A DNA stretch of 64,000 nt from JANNSO01 sp964485395 (lineage in GTDB: Bacteria; Spirochaetota; Spirochaetia; Treponematales; UBA12059). The notes beneath the pieces are model-generated. The model did no database searches. It had not been told where the DNA came from and saw only the letters and a program-made list of their open reading frames with translations. Made by a program: the position numbers and the translations under genes. Shown here one piece after another: positions 44,608 to 52,060 of this stretch. The stretch lies in contig CAZAJF010000005.1 of assembly GCA_964485395.1 (NCBI GenBank), positions 1 to 64,000 on the forward strand. The letters run 5' to 3'. Each line of letters begins with the position of its first letter. Position 1 is the stretch's first letter.

Positions 44608-44636
44608 TTGTATGCCATCCAAGGCATGTGTATACT
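44608..44636 (+). promoter_or_regulatory. Promoter of the LacI-family gene with internal inverted repeat
   Basis: TTGTAT (44608-44613), 17 bp, TATACT (44631-44636). The spacer holds ATGCC-N6-GGCAT (44612-44627), a small inverted repeat that could be an operator or hairpin. The predicted transcription start lies only about 9 bp before the ATG at 44652, inside the G-rich ribosome site. Confidence 0.5.
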
Positions 44637-44651
44637 GCGCGGGGGGTACCG

Positions 44652-45668
44652 ATGGGTCGCGTTACGATTAATGACATAGCAAAACAGGCAGGGGTTTCGC
44701 ATACTACCGTTTCGTGGGTGATACATGACGATCCCCGCATCAGCCGTGAAACAAAGGATAAGGTCCTTGCGGTAATCGCGGAGCTTAAATACCATCCGAA
44801 CCTTTCCGCACGATCCCTGATATCCGGCAAGAGCGGCGTCATCGCCGTCGTGGCGTCTTTTTTTTCCACGGTATTCGAGCTGGAAGTCATGCGCGGCATC
44901 GAGGAAGGCCTGGACGGTAAAACGGAGGCATTGGGCGTTCAGCTGTATTCCACGCGCGGCTCGCGTGAACGAAAAGACTCGCTTCTCCGCAGCATACTCT
45001 ACGGCCACCGCGCGGATGCCGTAATCTGCCTGAGCCTGAGGCCGGACGACGAACTTACCGCCGAGTATCACAACGGCGGCGTTCCGCTCATACTCATCGA
45101 GGAGCAGGCGGAAGGCGCAATATCGGTAAAGACACAAAACCACATGGGCGCGAGGCTCGCCGTGGACCATCTCATCTCCCGAGGCAAAAAGAACATTGGC
45201 CTCGTTTCCGGAACGCTGATGGATTACGCAGGCGACAGCGGCATCTCGCCGCAGGAACGGTTCAACGGATACAAGGAATCGCTTGAGAATGCCGGGATTC
45301 CCTTCGTTCCAAATCGCATCGTGGAAATTCGCGATTACTACCAGGAAGAAGGCAGGGATGCGCTCACGAGCCTACTTGCCGCCGACCCCACCATCGACGG
45401 AATTTTCTGCTCGGCGGGCGATCTCGTGGCCTTGGGCATTATCACGGAAACGCGCGCCCGTAAAATCCGCGTACCGGAAGACATAGCCGTCGTGGGCTTT
45501 GATGATACCTTCGTGGCGCCCCTCATTACGCCGCCGCTTACCACAATTCGGCAGCCGCTTCGCATCATGGGCCGTACCGCGCTGGAACTTACATTGGACT
45601 CGCTTGCGAAAAAACCGGTGGAAAGCCGATTGTTTACCCCGGAATTGATAATAAGGGAATCCACATAA
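44652..45668 (+). CDS. LacI-family transcriptional regulator
   Basis: A 338-residue repressor. The N-terminal helix-turn-helix reads VTINDIAKQAGVSHTTVSW, followed by the hinge helix NLSARSLISGKSG and a periplasmic-binding-protein-like sensor domain ending with the usual VVGFDDTFVAPLITPPLTTI. It heads a region with a GH9 enzyme, an aldose epimerase and an Opp-type importer, so its effector is probably a sugar from that pathway (inference). The likely operator is the palindrome TTTCACGTGAAA at 52039-52050, with a related site at 45794. Confidence 0.9.
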   Translation: MGRVTINDIAKQAGVSHTTVSWVIHDDPRISRETKDKVLAVIAELKYHPNLSARSLISGKSGVIAVVASFFSTVFELEVMRGIEEGLDGKTEALGVQLYSTRGSRERKDSLLRSILYGHRADAVICLSLRPDDELTAEYHNGGVPLILIEEQAEGAISVKTQNHMGARLAVDHLISRGKKNIGLVSGTLMDYAGDSGISPQERFNGYKESLENAGIPFVPNRIVEIRDYYQEEGRDALTSLLAADPTIDGIFCSAGDLVALGIITETRARKIRVPEDIAVVGFDDTFVAPLITPPLTTIRQPLRIMGRTALELTLDSLAKKPVESRLFTPELIIREST

Positions 45669-45793
45669 GAAGTTTTACAGTCAGTCGCATGAACCAGCCT
45701 TTGCCTCAACTCCTGCTTGATCGGCTGGTCAAATTAAACTAAGCTCATAACTCTTTTTATGAATATTAAAAATAATGCTTGCGTTTTTCTAGG

Positions 45794-45807
45794 TTTTCAC
45801 GTAAAAA
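45794..45807. promoter_or_regulatory. Candidate LacI-family operator upstream of the GH9 gene
   Basis: TTTTCACGTAAAAA is an imperfect palindrome with a central CG, matching TTTTCACGTGAAA at 52038-52050 except in the right arm. It is in the AT-rich 283-bp gap between the LacI and GH9 genes, 145 bp before the GH9 start. I see nothing else firm in this gap. Confidence 0.4.
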
Positions 45808-45951
45808 TAGAAACTCGGCAGTTTTTTCCTTTGAAACATGCGGTAAATGTTTTTCTGGTTTCAGCGTTATAAAACTAATTCCAATTCGCACAACGAATTG
45901 AACTAGCTTCATAAAACCCTTCAGGTCTTTATGGAGCCACAAGGGGATGTT

Positions 45952-47712
45952 ATGCATATTCTTATTGACCATCATGGCTACGGCCAAAAACACCATAAGC
46001 TCGCGATTCTGCAATTGGCCGATGGCGAGAATTCAAAAGGCAGAGAAGGCTCTCGTCCCTACGCTGGGGCTTCGCTCCCCGATTCCTCGAAAATCTCCTA
46101 TACTCTCTGCGACATACAAACGGGCTTGGAAGCCTTTCAGGGAATCGCGGGTTCCGCGCAGCGCGTTTCAGGTTGGCGAGGGAGACGCTTTTTTGAGCTT
46201 GATTTCAGCTCGTTCCAAAATGAAGGCTCGTACCACCTCACGGTTACACTTCCCGATGGGCAAACGCTCGTAGGCGGCCCAGTTTTTATTTCTTCGACAT
46301 TACCGCGCGGCTCGCTGATTTCCGATTTGCTCTGCTACTTTAAAAGCATGCGCTGCACCGGTATTTTCGATAAAACCGACAGAAGCATTCCGTTTTTCGG
46401 CGGTCGCGCAGACAAGGCGGACGTGCACGGCGGCTGGTTCGACGCATCGGGCGACGTGAGCAAATACCTGTCGCACTTGAGCTACGCCAGGTTTTTCAAT
46501 CCGCAGCAGGCCCCCCTGCTCGTCTGGTCCTTGCTGGAATCCAAAGACCGCCTGACGTCCAGGAATCCGGAAGCGGCAGAAGTACTGGAACGCAAGTTCA
46601 GGGAAGAAGCCTGTCACGGCGCGGATTTTCTGGTGCGCATGCAGGATCCCGAAGGATACTTCTACACCACGGTATTTGACCGCTGGAGTTGGGATATCGA
46701 AGAACGCAGGATCTGCGCCTATAAAACCCAGCAGGGCATTCTTCTGGATTCCTACCGAGCCTCGTACCGCTCCGGCGGCGGCATGGCGATCGCCGCACTC
46801 GCCCGCGCTTCCGTCCTCGATCAGGACGAATGGATGGGCGAGTATAATACGGAACGATACTTGGCAGCGGCCGAGACCGGGTTCGCCATGCTGGAAGCGC
46901 GCAACCGCGAGTTTAACGGCGGCGACGAGGACAACATCCTGGACGACTATTGCGCCTTGCTGGCGGCATCCGAGCTTGTGCTGGCTACCGGAAAAGAAAC
47001 CTACCGAACCGCCGCTGCCTTGCGCAGAAAATCGCTCGCCGCGCGTGTACGGCTGGACGGGCCGATTCCAGGCTGGCTGGACGCTGACGGCGCCGGCCGG
47101 CCGTTCTGCCATGCGTCCGACGCGGGCTTGCCCGTTGTCGCGCTCTTGCGGGCACGTCAAGCACTCGGCGCGGACGCCTCCTCCGACGCCGCCATTACCG
47201 CGATCCTGGGCTTTGAGCTGGCTGCAGTACAGGAAGTTGCCAATCCGTTCAGGCTAGCCAGGCAGTACGCGGCGGGAACCGGAGAGTCGCCCCGAACGCG
47301 CTTTTTCATACCGCACGCCAACGAAACCGGGTACTGGTGGCAGGGAGAAAACGCACGCCTCGGTTCGCTCGCCGCCGCTGCCTTCATGGCCTGCGCCGAC
47401 ATGAATCTTTCTTCCGCCCAAAAAAAAGAACTGCACGCCTACGCGCTTGACCAGCTCGGGTGGATACTCGGCCGCAACCCCTTCGATACCTGCATGATGC
47501 ACGGCGCCGGAAGGAACACGCCCCCCGGGGAGGCGGACAGCATCAACATGCCCGGCGGAATCATGAACGGCATTACCGCCGGCTTCCATGACGAGTCAGA
47601 CATCGCGTTCCTGCCGCCCGCCGCCGCGGACGATCCCATGCATCGCTGGCGCTGGGCCGAGCAATGGCTGCCGCACGCGTCATGGTTCCTGGCGGCGATA
47701 TCGTCGGTATAA
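45952..47712 (+). CDS. Glycoside hydrolase family 9 enzyme, cytoplasmic
   Basis: A 586-residue enzyme with an N-terminal immunoglobulin-like cellulase domain (about 1-105) and an alpha/alpha barrel. The family Asp pair is in HGGWFDASGDVSKY (standard GH9: DAGD), the C-terminal region has LGWILGRNPFDTCMMHGAG, and the likely acid Glu is in WRWAEQWLPHASW. There is no signal peptide, so it should act on imported oligosaccharides, as the cytoplasmic GH9 glucosidases/glucosaminidases of Vibrio-type chitobiose or cellobiose loci do. An AAGGGG ribosome site precedes the ATG at 45952. The substrate (beta-glucoside or glucosaminide) is not certain. Confidence 0.85.
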   Translation: MHILIDHHGYGQKHHKLAILQLADGENSKGREGSRPYAGASLPDSSKISYTLCDIQTGLEAFQGIAGSAQRVSGWRGRRFFELDFSSFQNEGSYHLTVTLPDGQTLVGGPVFISSTLPRGSLISDLLCYFKSMRCTGIFDKTDRSIPFFGGRADKADVHGGWFDASGDVSKYLSHLSYARFFNPQQAPLLVWSLLESKDRLTSRNPEAAEVLERKFREEACHGADFLVRMQDPEGYFYTTVFDRWSWDIEERRICAYKTQQGILLDSYRASYRSGGGMAIAALARASVLDQDEWMGEYNTERYLAAAETGFAMLEARNREFNGGDEDNILDDYCALLAASELVLATGKETYRTAAALRRKSLAARVRLDGPIPGWLDADGAGRPFCHASDAGLPVVALLRARQALGADASSDAAITAILGFELAAVQEVANPFRLARQYAAGTGESPRTRFFIPHANETGYWWQGENARLGSLAAAAFMACADMNLSSAQKKELHAYALDQLGWILGRNPFDTCMMHGAGRNTPPGEADSINMPGGIMNGITAGFHDESDIAFLPPAAADDPMHRWRWAEQWLPHASWFLAAISSV

Positions 47713-47715
47713 GCC

Positions 47716-47734
47716 AAGGCCGTTGCCTTTTATT
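47716..47734 (+). terminator. Weak intrinsic terminator after the GH9 gene
   Basis: AAGGC-CGTT-GCCTT followed by TTATT. The stem is only five base pairs, so efficiency may be low. Confidence 0.35.
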
Positions 47735-47788
47735 AGCCTGTACTGGATAATCACATGACTATAAATGTAAAACCATTGGAGGAAAATC

Positions 47789-49492
47789 ATGAGTACAGGC
47801 AGCCCAACGGCTCGCGTCACGCGGATTTTTTCTGGAACTGGCCTTGCAGCACTATTCGTCTCGGTTGCGCTTTCCTGCGCTCCCGATTCGGCCTCTTCCA
47901 AAGTCTTGAAGCTCGATACCATCAAGACCCTTGATGAAGCTTTTTCAACCGCGATACAAGGATACGGCGGGGATCCCAAACTGATACTCTTCGATGACAA
48001 CGGGGAGATATGGCGGGCAAATCGGGTTGGCATGCCGGGACAGAAAACCCAAGAAGGCTTTGAGGGCAGCGTGGCGGCCGGAGAGCTGACGCGACATTTT
48101 ATTAACGCCCTTATCCTGGAGTCCGCCGCCCGCGATCGCATTGATATTCACAAGCCGATTTCCGCCTACATCCCCGCAGACAGAAAGCTGCCCGACGGTA
48201 TCGCAGGAATTTCTATGGCCTCGCTGGTCTACGAGAGTTCCGGCTGGGTTGAAAGTCCTTCGCCGCTGGTATCACAGGATGCCGGTTTGGAAGAGATAGC
48301 CGGCATGCTTGTTGCAGCCAAGCCGCACAGCCCAAGCGGAAGCGTAAGGACACAGTCCAGCTTGGCGCAGGACTTGGCTTGCCTCGCATTTGAGGCGCGT
48401 GCGGGCAAGCCCTATTACCGCTCGCTGAACACGGGTATTTTCCGGTCCTTGGGCTCGCGGTCTTCGGGATATCTCTGGAGTCCCGACAAGAAAGCAACGC
48501 CGAAATTCTACAATTCGGACATGTCGCAGATAGAACCGGGAACCGCGCGTACCGCCCTCTTTAAAAATCGGTCTATGAGCCTGAAAAGCACCCTGCCCGA
48601 CCTTGCGTGTTTTTATTCGGACTTGTTGGCTGGGCTGTCCGGTAAAGGCAAGGCCGTTTCCCAAGCAAACGCAACGGCAAACTTCGTGACCGGAATACCG
48701 GGGCAATTGGAACGTCAAGGGTTTGAGTCGGCCGCTTCATGGAACTTGGGGCTGCGCGAACTTCGCGGGCTGGGACAAATCGCTTGGGCAGAAGCAAGAA
48801 TGCTCACGCAGCGAACCATAGTCGTGCTGGTCCTGGACAAGCGCATTGGAGTAATCGTCAACGACCCGGTATACTCGTCCTGGAGCATCCTCGCCTTGAG
48901 GAAACTGGCGACCGGCGTCCTTCAAAGCTACGCCAAGGTAGAACTGGGTCTTGAGGTAACGCCGCAACAACTCGCCACGCCGCAAATCATTCCTAAGGAA
49001 TATTTACCCAAGGCCGGATTGTACGCTTCTCCAGTAGGCTTGGCCAAGCTGCAGACCGGAAAAGACCGCATTACCCTGGAAATGAACGGTGGCTATACCG
49101 AATTTGCCCGGGACGAATCCTTTCGCTACCTGCCAGTAAGCCCAGCCGAACTAAGCAGCCTGGATTTTACGGAAACCAGTGCGATGGTCGTGGGCGTGGA
49201 CAATGGAGCCAAATTTACGCTTGGCGTTGTGCCTCAACAAGCGTCATTGAAATGGCCAAGTTTAAATCCGCTCATCGTAAAGGATCCGCGCGATACGGCG
49301 GAGAGCTGGAGCGTTCAAACCGTCGACAACCATTGGACCATAACCGGCAACGACGCCCGATCTTGGCTGCTCATGCCGGATGAAGCGGGCGGAGCGACGG
49401 CTTTATGCGAACCGTACAATGCACTTTACGGCAGAACGCTCACCATGGATACCGAGGGAAAACTGGTGCTGTCGGAATCGGGAAACCCCTAG
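47789..49492 (+). CDS. Lipoprotein with a degenerate beta-lactamase/serine hydrolase domain
   Basis: A 567-residue protein with a lipoprotein-type signal (VSVALSC, Cys30). Residues 60-380 follow the class C beta-lactamase/penicillin-binding fold: FINALILESAARDRIDIHKP followed by ISAYIP, then ASLVYESSGWVES and RAGKPYYRSLNTGIFRSLG line up with the family. The catalytic S-x-x-K is replaced by SVAA (94-97) and the Tyr-x-Asn motif by TQS, so the serine acylation machinery is lost. The C-terminal 170 residues (from about KEYLPKAGLYASP) resemble the accessory beta domain often found after such hydrolases. A GGAGG ribosome site precedes the ATG. It may now bind rather than cut a cell-wall or sugar ligand. 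Confidence 0.7.
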   Translation: MSTGSPTARVTRIFSGTGLAALFVSVALSCAPDSASSKVLKLDTIKTLDEAFSTAIQGYGGDPKLILFDDNGEIWRANRVGMPGQKTQEGFEGSVAAGELTRHFINALILESAARDRIDIHKPISAYIPADRKLPDGIAGISMASLVYESSGWVESPSPLVSQDAGLEEIAGMLVAAKPHSPSGSVRTQSSLAQDLACLAFEARAGKPYYRSLNTGIFRSLGSRSSGYLWSPDKKATPKFYNSDMSQIEPGTARTALFKNRSMSLKSTLPDLACFYSDLLAGLSGKGKAVSQANATANFVTGIPGQLERQGFESAASWNLGLRELRGLGQIAWAEARMLTQRTIVVLVLDKRIGVIVNDPVYSSWSILALRKLATGVLQSYAKVELGLEVTPQQLATPQIIPKEYLPKAGLYASPVGLAKLQTGKDRITLEMNGGYTEFARDESFRYLPVSPAELSSLDFTETSAMVVGVDNGAKFTLGVVPQQASLKWPSLNPLIVKDPRDTAESWSVQTVDNHWTITGNDARSWLLMPDEAGGATALCEPYNALYGRTLTMDTEGKLVLSESGNP

Positions 49493-49536
49493 CGGCAAGC
49501 GTAACGGGAGCACGGCGCTAACGCAAGGAGCCTCTC

Positions 49537-49665
49537 ATGCTTTTTCTATACAGCGGTTTCTCGCCGGATTTTTACGATAACCTTGAACCGTTAAAAAGAA
49601 CGGGAAAGGCGAATCGTACCTGCTTTGCGACGAAAACGGAACCGGTACGATGGTCAGGGAATTGA
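49537..49665 (+). CDS. 42-codon small ORF with a strong ribosome site
   Basis: AAGGAG lies 6 bp before the ATG, which opens a 42-codon frame (MLFLYSGFSPDFYDNLEPLK, then a Thr/Arg/Lys-rich tail). I recognise no family. It stands in the 258-bp gap between the lipoprotein gene and the 161-residue gene and may be a microprotein or the remnant of a longer gene. Confidence 0.35.
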   Translation: MLFLYSGFSPDFYDNLEPLKRTGKANRTCFATKTEPVRWSGN

Positions 49666-49750
49666 CTGGCTCATAACGCTTTCGGAGGCTGGCCGGACCT
49701 CTTCCCTGAAAACGCATAGCGATGACATACTGTCCCATCAAGGAGCACCC

Positions 49751-50236
49751 ATGGAAAACATAAAAGCATCTATCGAAGAATTTTTTCTCAGCCTCTCAAA
49801 TTCCATCCAATCAAATTGCGACAGGGAAAAACTTGCGGAGTACTTTCCGGGCAAGACGATAAACGCATCGAGCTTCGATAAGCTGCTTAAAAATACCTTC
49901 TCCCAAGTCAATCTTACTCCAAAGAAAATCAGCCAACTCAAGCCCTTTACCTATCTGGTCAGCTTACAATGCGCCTTAAAATACAAACGGAAAAACAGCG
50001 GAACCGTAAGCATGAAACTACCCAAAAGCTTTACGGTAAAAATCATCGATGGCAAGGCCGTCGGAGCGAACCCTCAAGACCTCGAAAGAATACTAGACAT
50101 TCGCCTGGCCGTGGGTCTGGCCATCGCTTTTACAGTATTTGCCTGGATCGCGCCCTTGGCTTTGCTGTTCGCGCTGCTGCGCTACACCCCGGTATCCGAC
50201 TGGCTTATCTCGATCCTGAGTTGGATCCGAAAATAG
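49751..50236 (+). CDS. Small membrane-anchored protein, unknown
   Basis: A 161-residue protein. The first 110 residues are soluble (EEFFLSLSNSIQSNCDREKL, then LPKSFTVKIIDGKAVGANPQD), and the C-terminus has one long or two short hydrophobic segments (RLAVGLAIAFTVFAWIAPLA, then LLFALLRY). AAGGAG precedes the ATG at 49751. No domain is recognised. It is followed after 23 bp by the acetyltransferase gene. Confidence 0.6.
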   Translation: MENIKASIEEFFLSLSNSIQSNCDREKLAEYFPGKTINASSFDKLLKNTFSQVNLTPKKISQLKPFTYLVSLQCALKYKRKNSGTVSMKLPKSFTVKIIDGKAVGANPQDLERILDIRLAVGLAIAFTVFAWIAPLALLFALLRYTPVSDWLISILSWIRK

Positions 50237-50259
50237 ACGGCGCAGCCGGGGAGCGTGAA

Positions 50260-50811
50260 ATGTCCTATTCCATTTGCAGCCTAAAGGATTCCGCGGCTTA
50301 TTGCGAACAAGCCGCGGAAATCCTGTTCGATGAATTTCGGAGCATCAACAAAGACGCTTGGCCTACAATGGAATCCGCTCGCAAGGAAGTCGGTGACTGC
50401 CTGCTGGTGCCGAACATATGCCTGGGAATATTCCTCGGTGAAACTCTGTACGGGTGGGCGGGGCTGAGGCCGATGTACGACCTTACCTGGGAGTTGCACC
50501 CGATGGTGATTGATTCGAAACATCAAAGAAAAGGCTTAGGAAAAAAGCTGATGAGCGAAATCGAAGCCCTGGCCCGAAAGAAAGGCATCATCGGAATCGT
50601 CTTGGGAACGGACGACGAGAACGAAGGCACGAGCCTTTCCGAGGTAAAACTTGACGGAAAAAATATTTTCACCGAGATTGCCTGCATCAAGAATCTAAAG
50701 AACCACCCGTTCGGGTTTTATGAAAAATGCGGGTACGAAATCGTTGGAACAATCCCCAACGCCAACGGGCCGAACAAGCCGGATATCTGGATGTGGAAGA
50801 ATATTGCTTGA
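50260..50811 (+). CDS. AAC(6')-like GNAT acetyltransferase
   Basis: A 183-residue GNAT protein resembling aminoglycoside 6'-N-acetyltransferases: GWAGLRPMYDLTWELHPMV, the CoA loop QRKGLGKKLMSEIEALARKK, and GTDDENEGTSLSEV, which is characteristic of the AAC(6')-I group. Whether it really acetylates aminoglycosides or a cellular amine cannot be told from sequence. The start at 50260 has GGGGAG upstream; the frame is open further but overlaps the previous gene. Confidence 0.75.
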   Translation: MSYSICSLKDSAAYCEQAAEILFDEFRSINKDAWPTMESARKEVGDCLLVPNICLGIFLGETLYGWAGLRPMYDLTWELHPMVIDSKHQRKGLGKKLMSEIEALARKKGIIGIVLGTDDENEGTSLSEVKLDGKNIFTEIACIKNLKNHPFGFYEKCGYEIVGTIPNANGPNKPDIWMWKNIA

Positions 50812-50821
50812 TGCGATTAAA

Positions 50822-51796
50822 TTATAACACCGAGTCCGCCCGCACGCCGATGGTACCCGAAACGCTTGCGCCTGGCTCCAGCCGTACGCAACCGAGACCC
50901 GGCCGGTTGAAGGAATCGGTAACCGCGGTAATCGGCTCGATGGCGATGGAATCGCGCTGCGGCGGAATAAAAAGCTGCGTGTAGGCGAACGGCGGCATAT
51001 CCGCGGTCACTTGGATCGCCGACGGGCCGAAGGACAGACAAGCACTCTCCCGCGAGGCTACCAAGGCAATATCCAACTGGCTGTTTCCCAGGAACCTGCC
51101 TTGGGTAAAGTCGAACGGCGTGTTGGCCACCGATGACAAGACGCCGGTAGGCAGAAGGTCCGGGCCCACCGGCGCATAGGCGCGCCCGTCGTGGCGCAGG
51201 GTCCAGGCATCCGCTTTTCCACCGGGAAGCGTAAAATAAGGATGCCAGCCGAATGCCAACGGGGCAGGCCCGGAGCCAGTGTTTTTCGTTGTCATGCGAA
51301 GATGGAATCCGGAGAGATCCAGCCGGTATTCGACGCGAAGCGACAGGCAGAAAGGGTAACCTTGTTCCTCGTCGTCGCGCAGGTCAAAGCCCAGGGTGAG
51401 CGAGGTAAAATCATCGGCCGCGCGCGATTCCAGGATTTTCATTTTACGGCGATATAAAAACCCATGGATCGCGGACCCGTCCTCGGGACTATTGGATGAT
51501 AAAAAATATTCACGGCCGTCGAACAGATAGCGCCCGTCCGGGATTCGGTCGTTGAAAGGAAAAAGCAGCCTGCCACGGAACAAGGGATTGGCGTCAAGCT
51601 CGGCAGCCTCATCGCAGCGCAGCAAGCCGGGAAAAGAGCCCAAGGACAGCGAATGCACCATGCCGCCCAGCGCAGGGATGACGATCGATTCGGAGCCGTC
51701 GCTCGAGGAGAGCGCCACAGCCTCATACCCGGCAATCAAACGCTTTTCAACGCTGAAGGAAACTGAAGCTTTGCTATTCGGACCGGCAGATTTCAT
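50822..51796 (-). CDS. Aldose 1-epimerase (mutarotase) family protein
   Basis: A 324-residue beta-sandwich enzyme of the GalM superfamily. The expected catalytic residues are in AIHGFLYRR (His), GWHPYFTLP (His) and IAIEPITAVTDSF (Glu). It interconverts alpha and beta anomers of a free sugar. AGGAGG precedes the ATG at 51796. It is divergent from the importer operon, so the 264-bp gap may hold promoters for both. It would equilibrate the sugar released by the GH9 enzyme (inference). Confidence 0.85.
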   Translation of the reverse strand: MKSAGPNSKASVSFSVEKRLIAGYEAVALSSSDGSESIVIPALGGMVHSLSLGSFPGLLRCDEAAELDANPLFRGRLLFPFNDRIPDGRYLFDGREYFLSSNSPEDGSAIHGFLYRRKMKILESRAADDFTSLTLGFDLRDDEEQGYPFCLSLRVEYRLDLSGFHLRMTTKNTGSGPAPLAFGWHPYFTLPGGKADAWTLRHDGRAYAPVGPDLLPTGVLSSVANTPFDFTQGRFLGNSQLDIALVASRESACLSFGPSAIQVTADMPPFAYTQLFIPPQRDSIAIEPITAVTDSFNRPGLGCVRLEPGASVSGTIGVRADSVL

Positions 51797-51999
51797 GGAG
51801 CCTCCTGAGTATGCGTCTCGACTGAGAGAAAAGCCTATGCAGATTACACACAGAAAACAAAAATCAGGCAAGTGGTACTCGGAATAATCAAAAATAGTAT
51901 GGGTTAGTTGATTTTTAACTTGCCTTTTTTTAAAAAGAGGTATACAAAGAAATGAGATCCACTTTCAAAGTCAATAGAACATGGTTTATCCATGAAAAA

Positions 52000-52050
52000 T
52001 TGAGTTTGCGAAAGCTGGTTTTTTTTAATGCTTTTTGTTTTCACGTGAAA
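52000..52050 (+). promoter_or_regulatory. Promoter and palindromic operator of the importer operon
   Basis: TTGAGT (52000-52005), 18 bp, TTTAAT (52024-52029), then the palindrome TTTCACGTGAAA (52039-52050) at the expected transcription start, directly next to the GGAG ribosome site. A perfect palindrome with a central CG is typical of LacI-family operators, and a bound repressor here would block both start and translation. The rest of the 264-bp divergent gap is AT-rich. Confidence 0.6.
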
Positions 52051-52060
52051 GGAGACAGAC

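Noticed and set aside
45766..46014. 82-codon minus-strand frame across the GH9 start
   Set aside because: It overlaps the candidate operator and the GH9 ribosome site and start, and resembles no protein.
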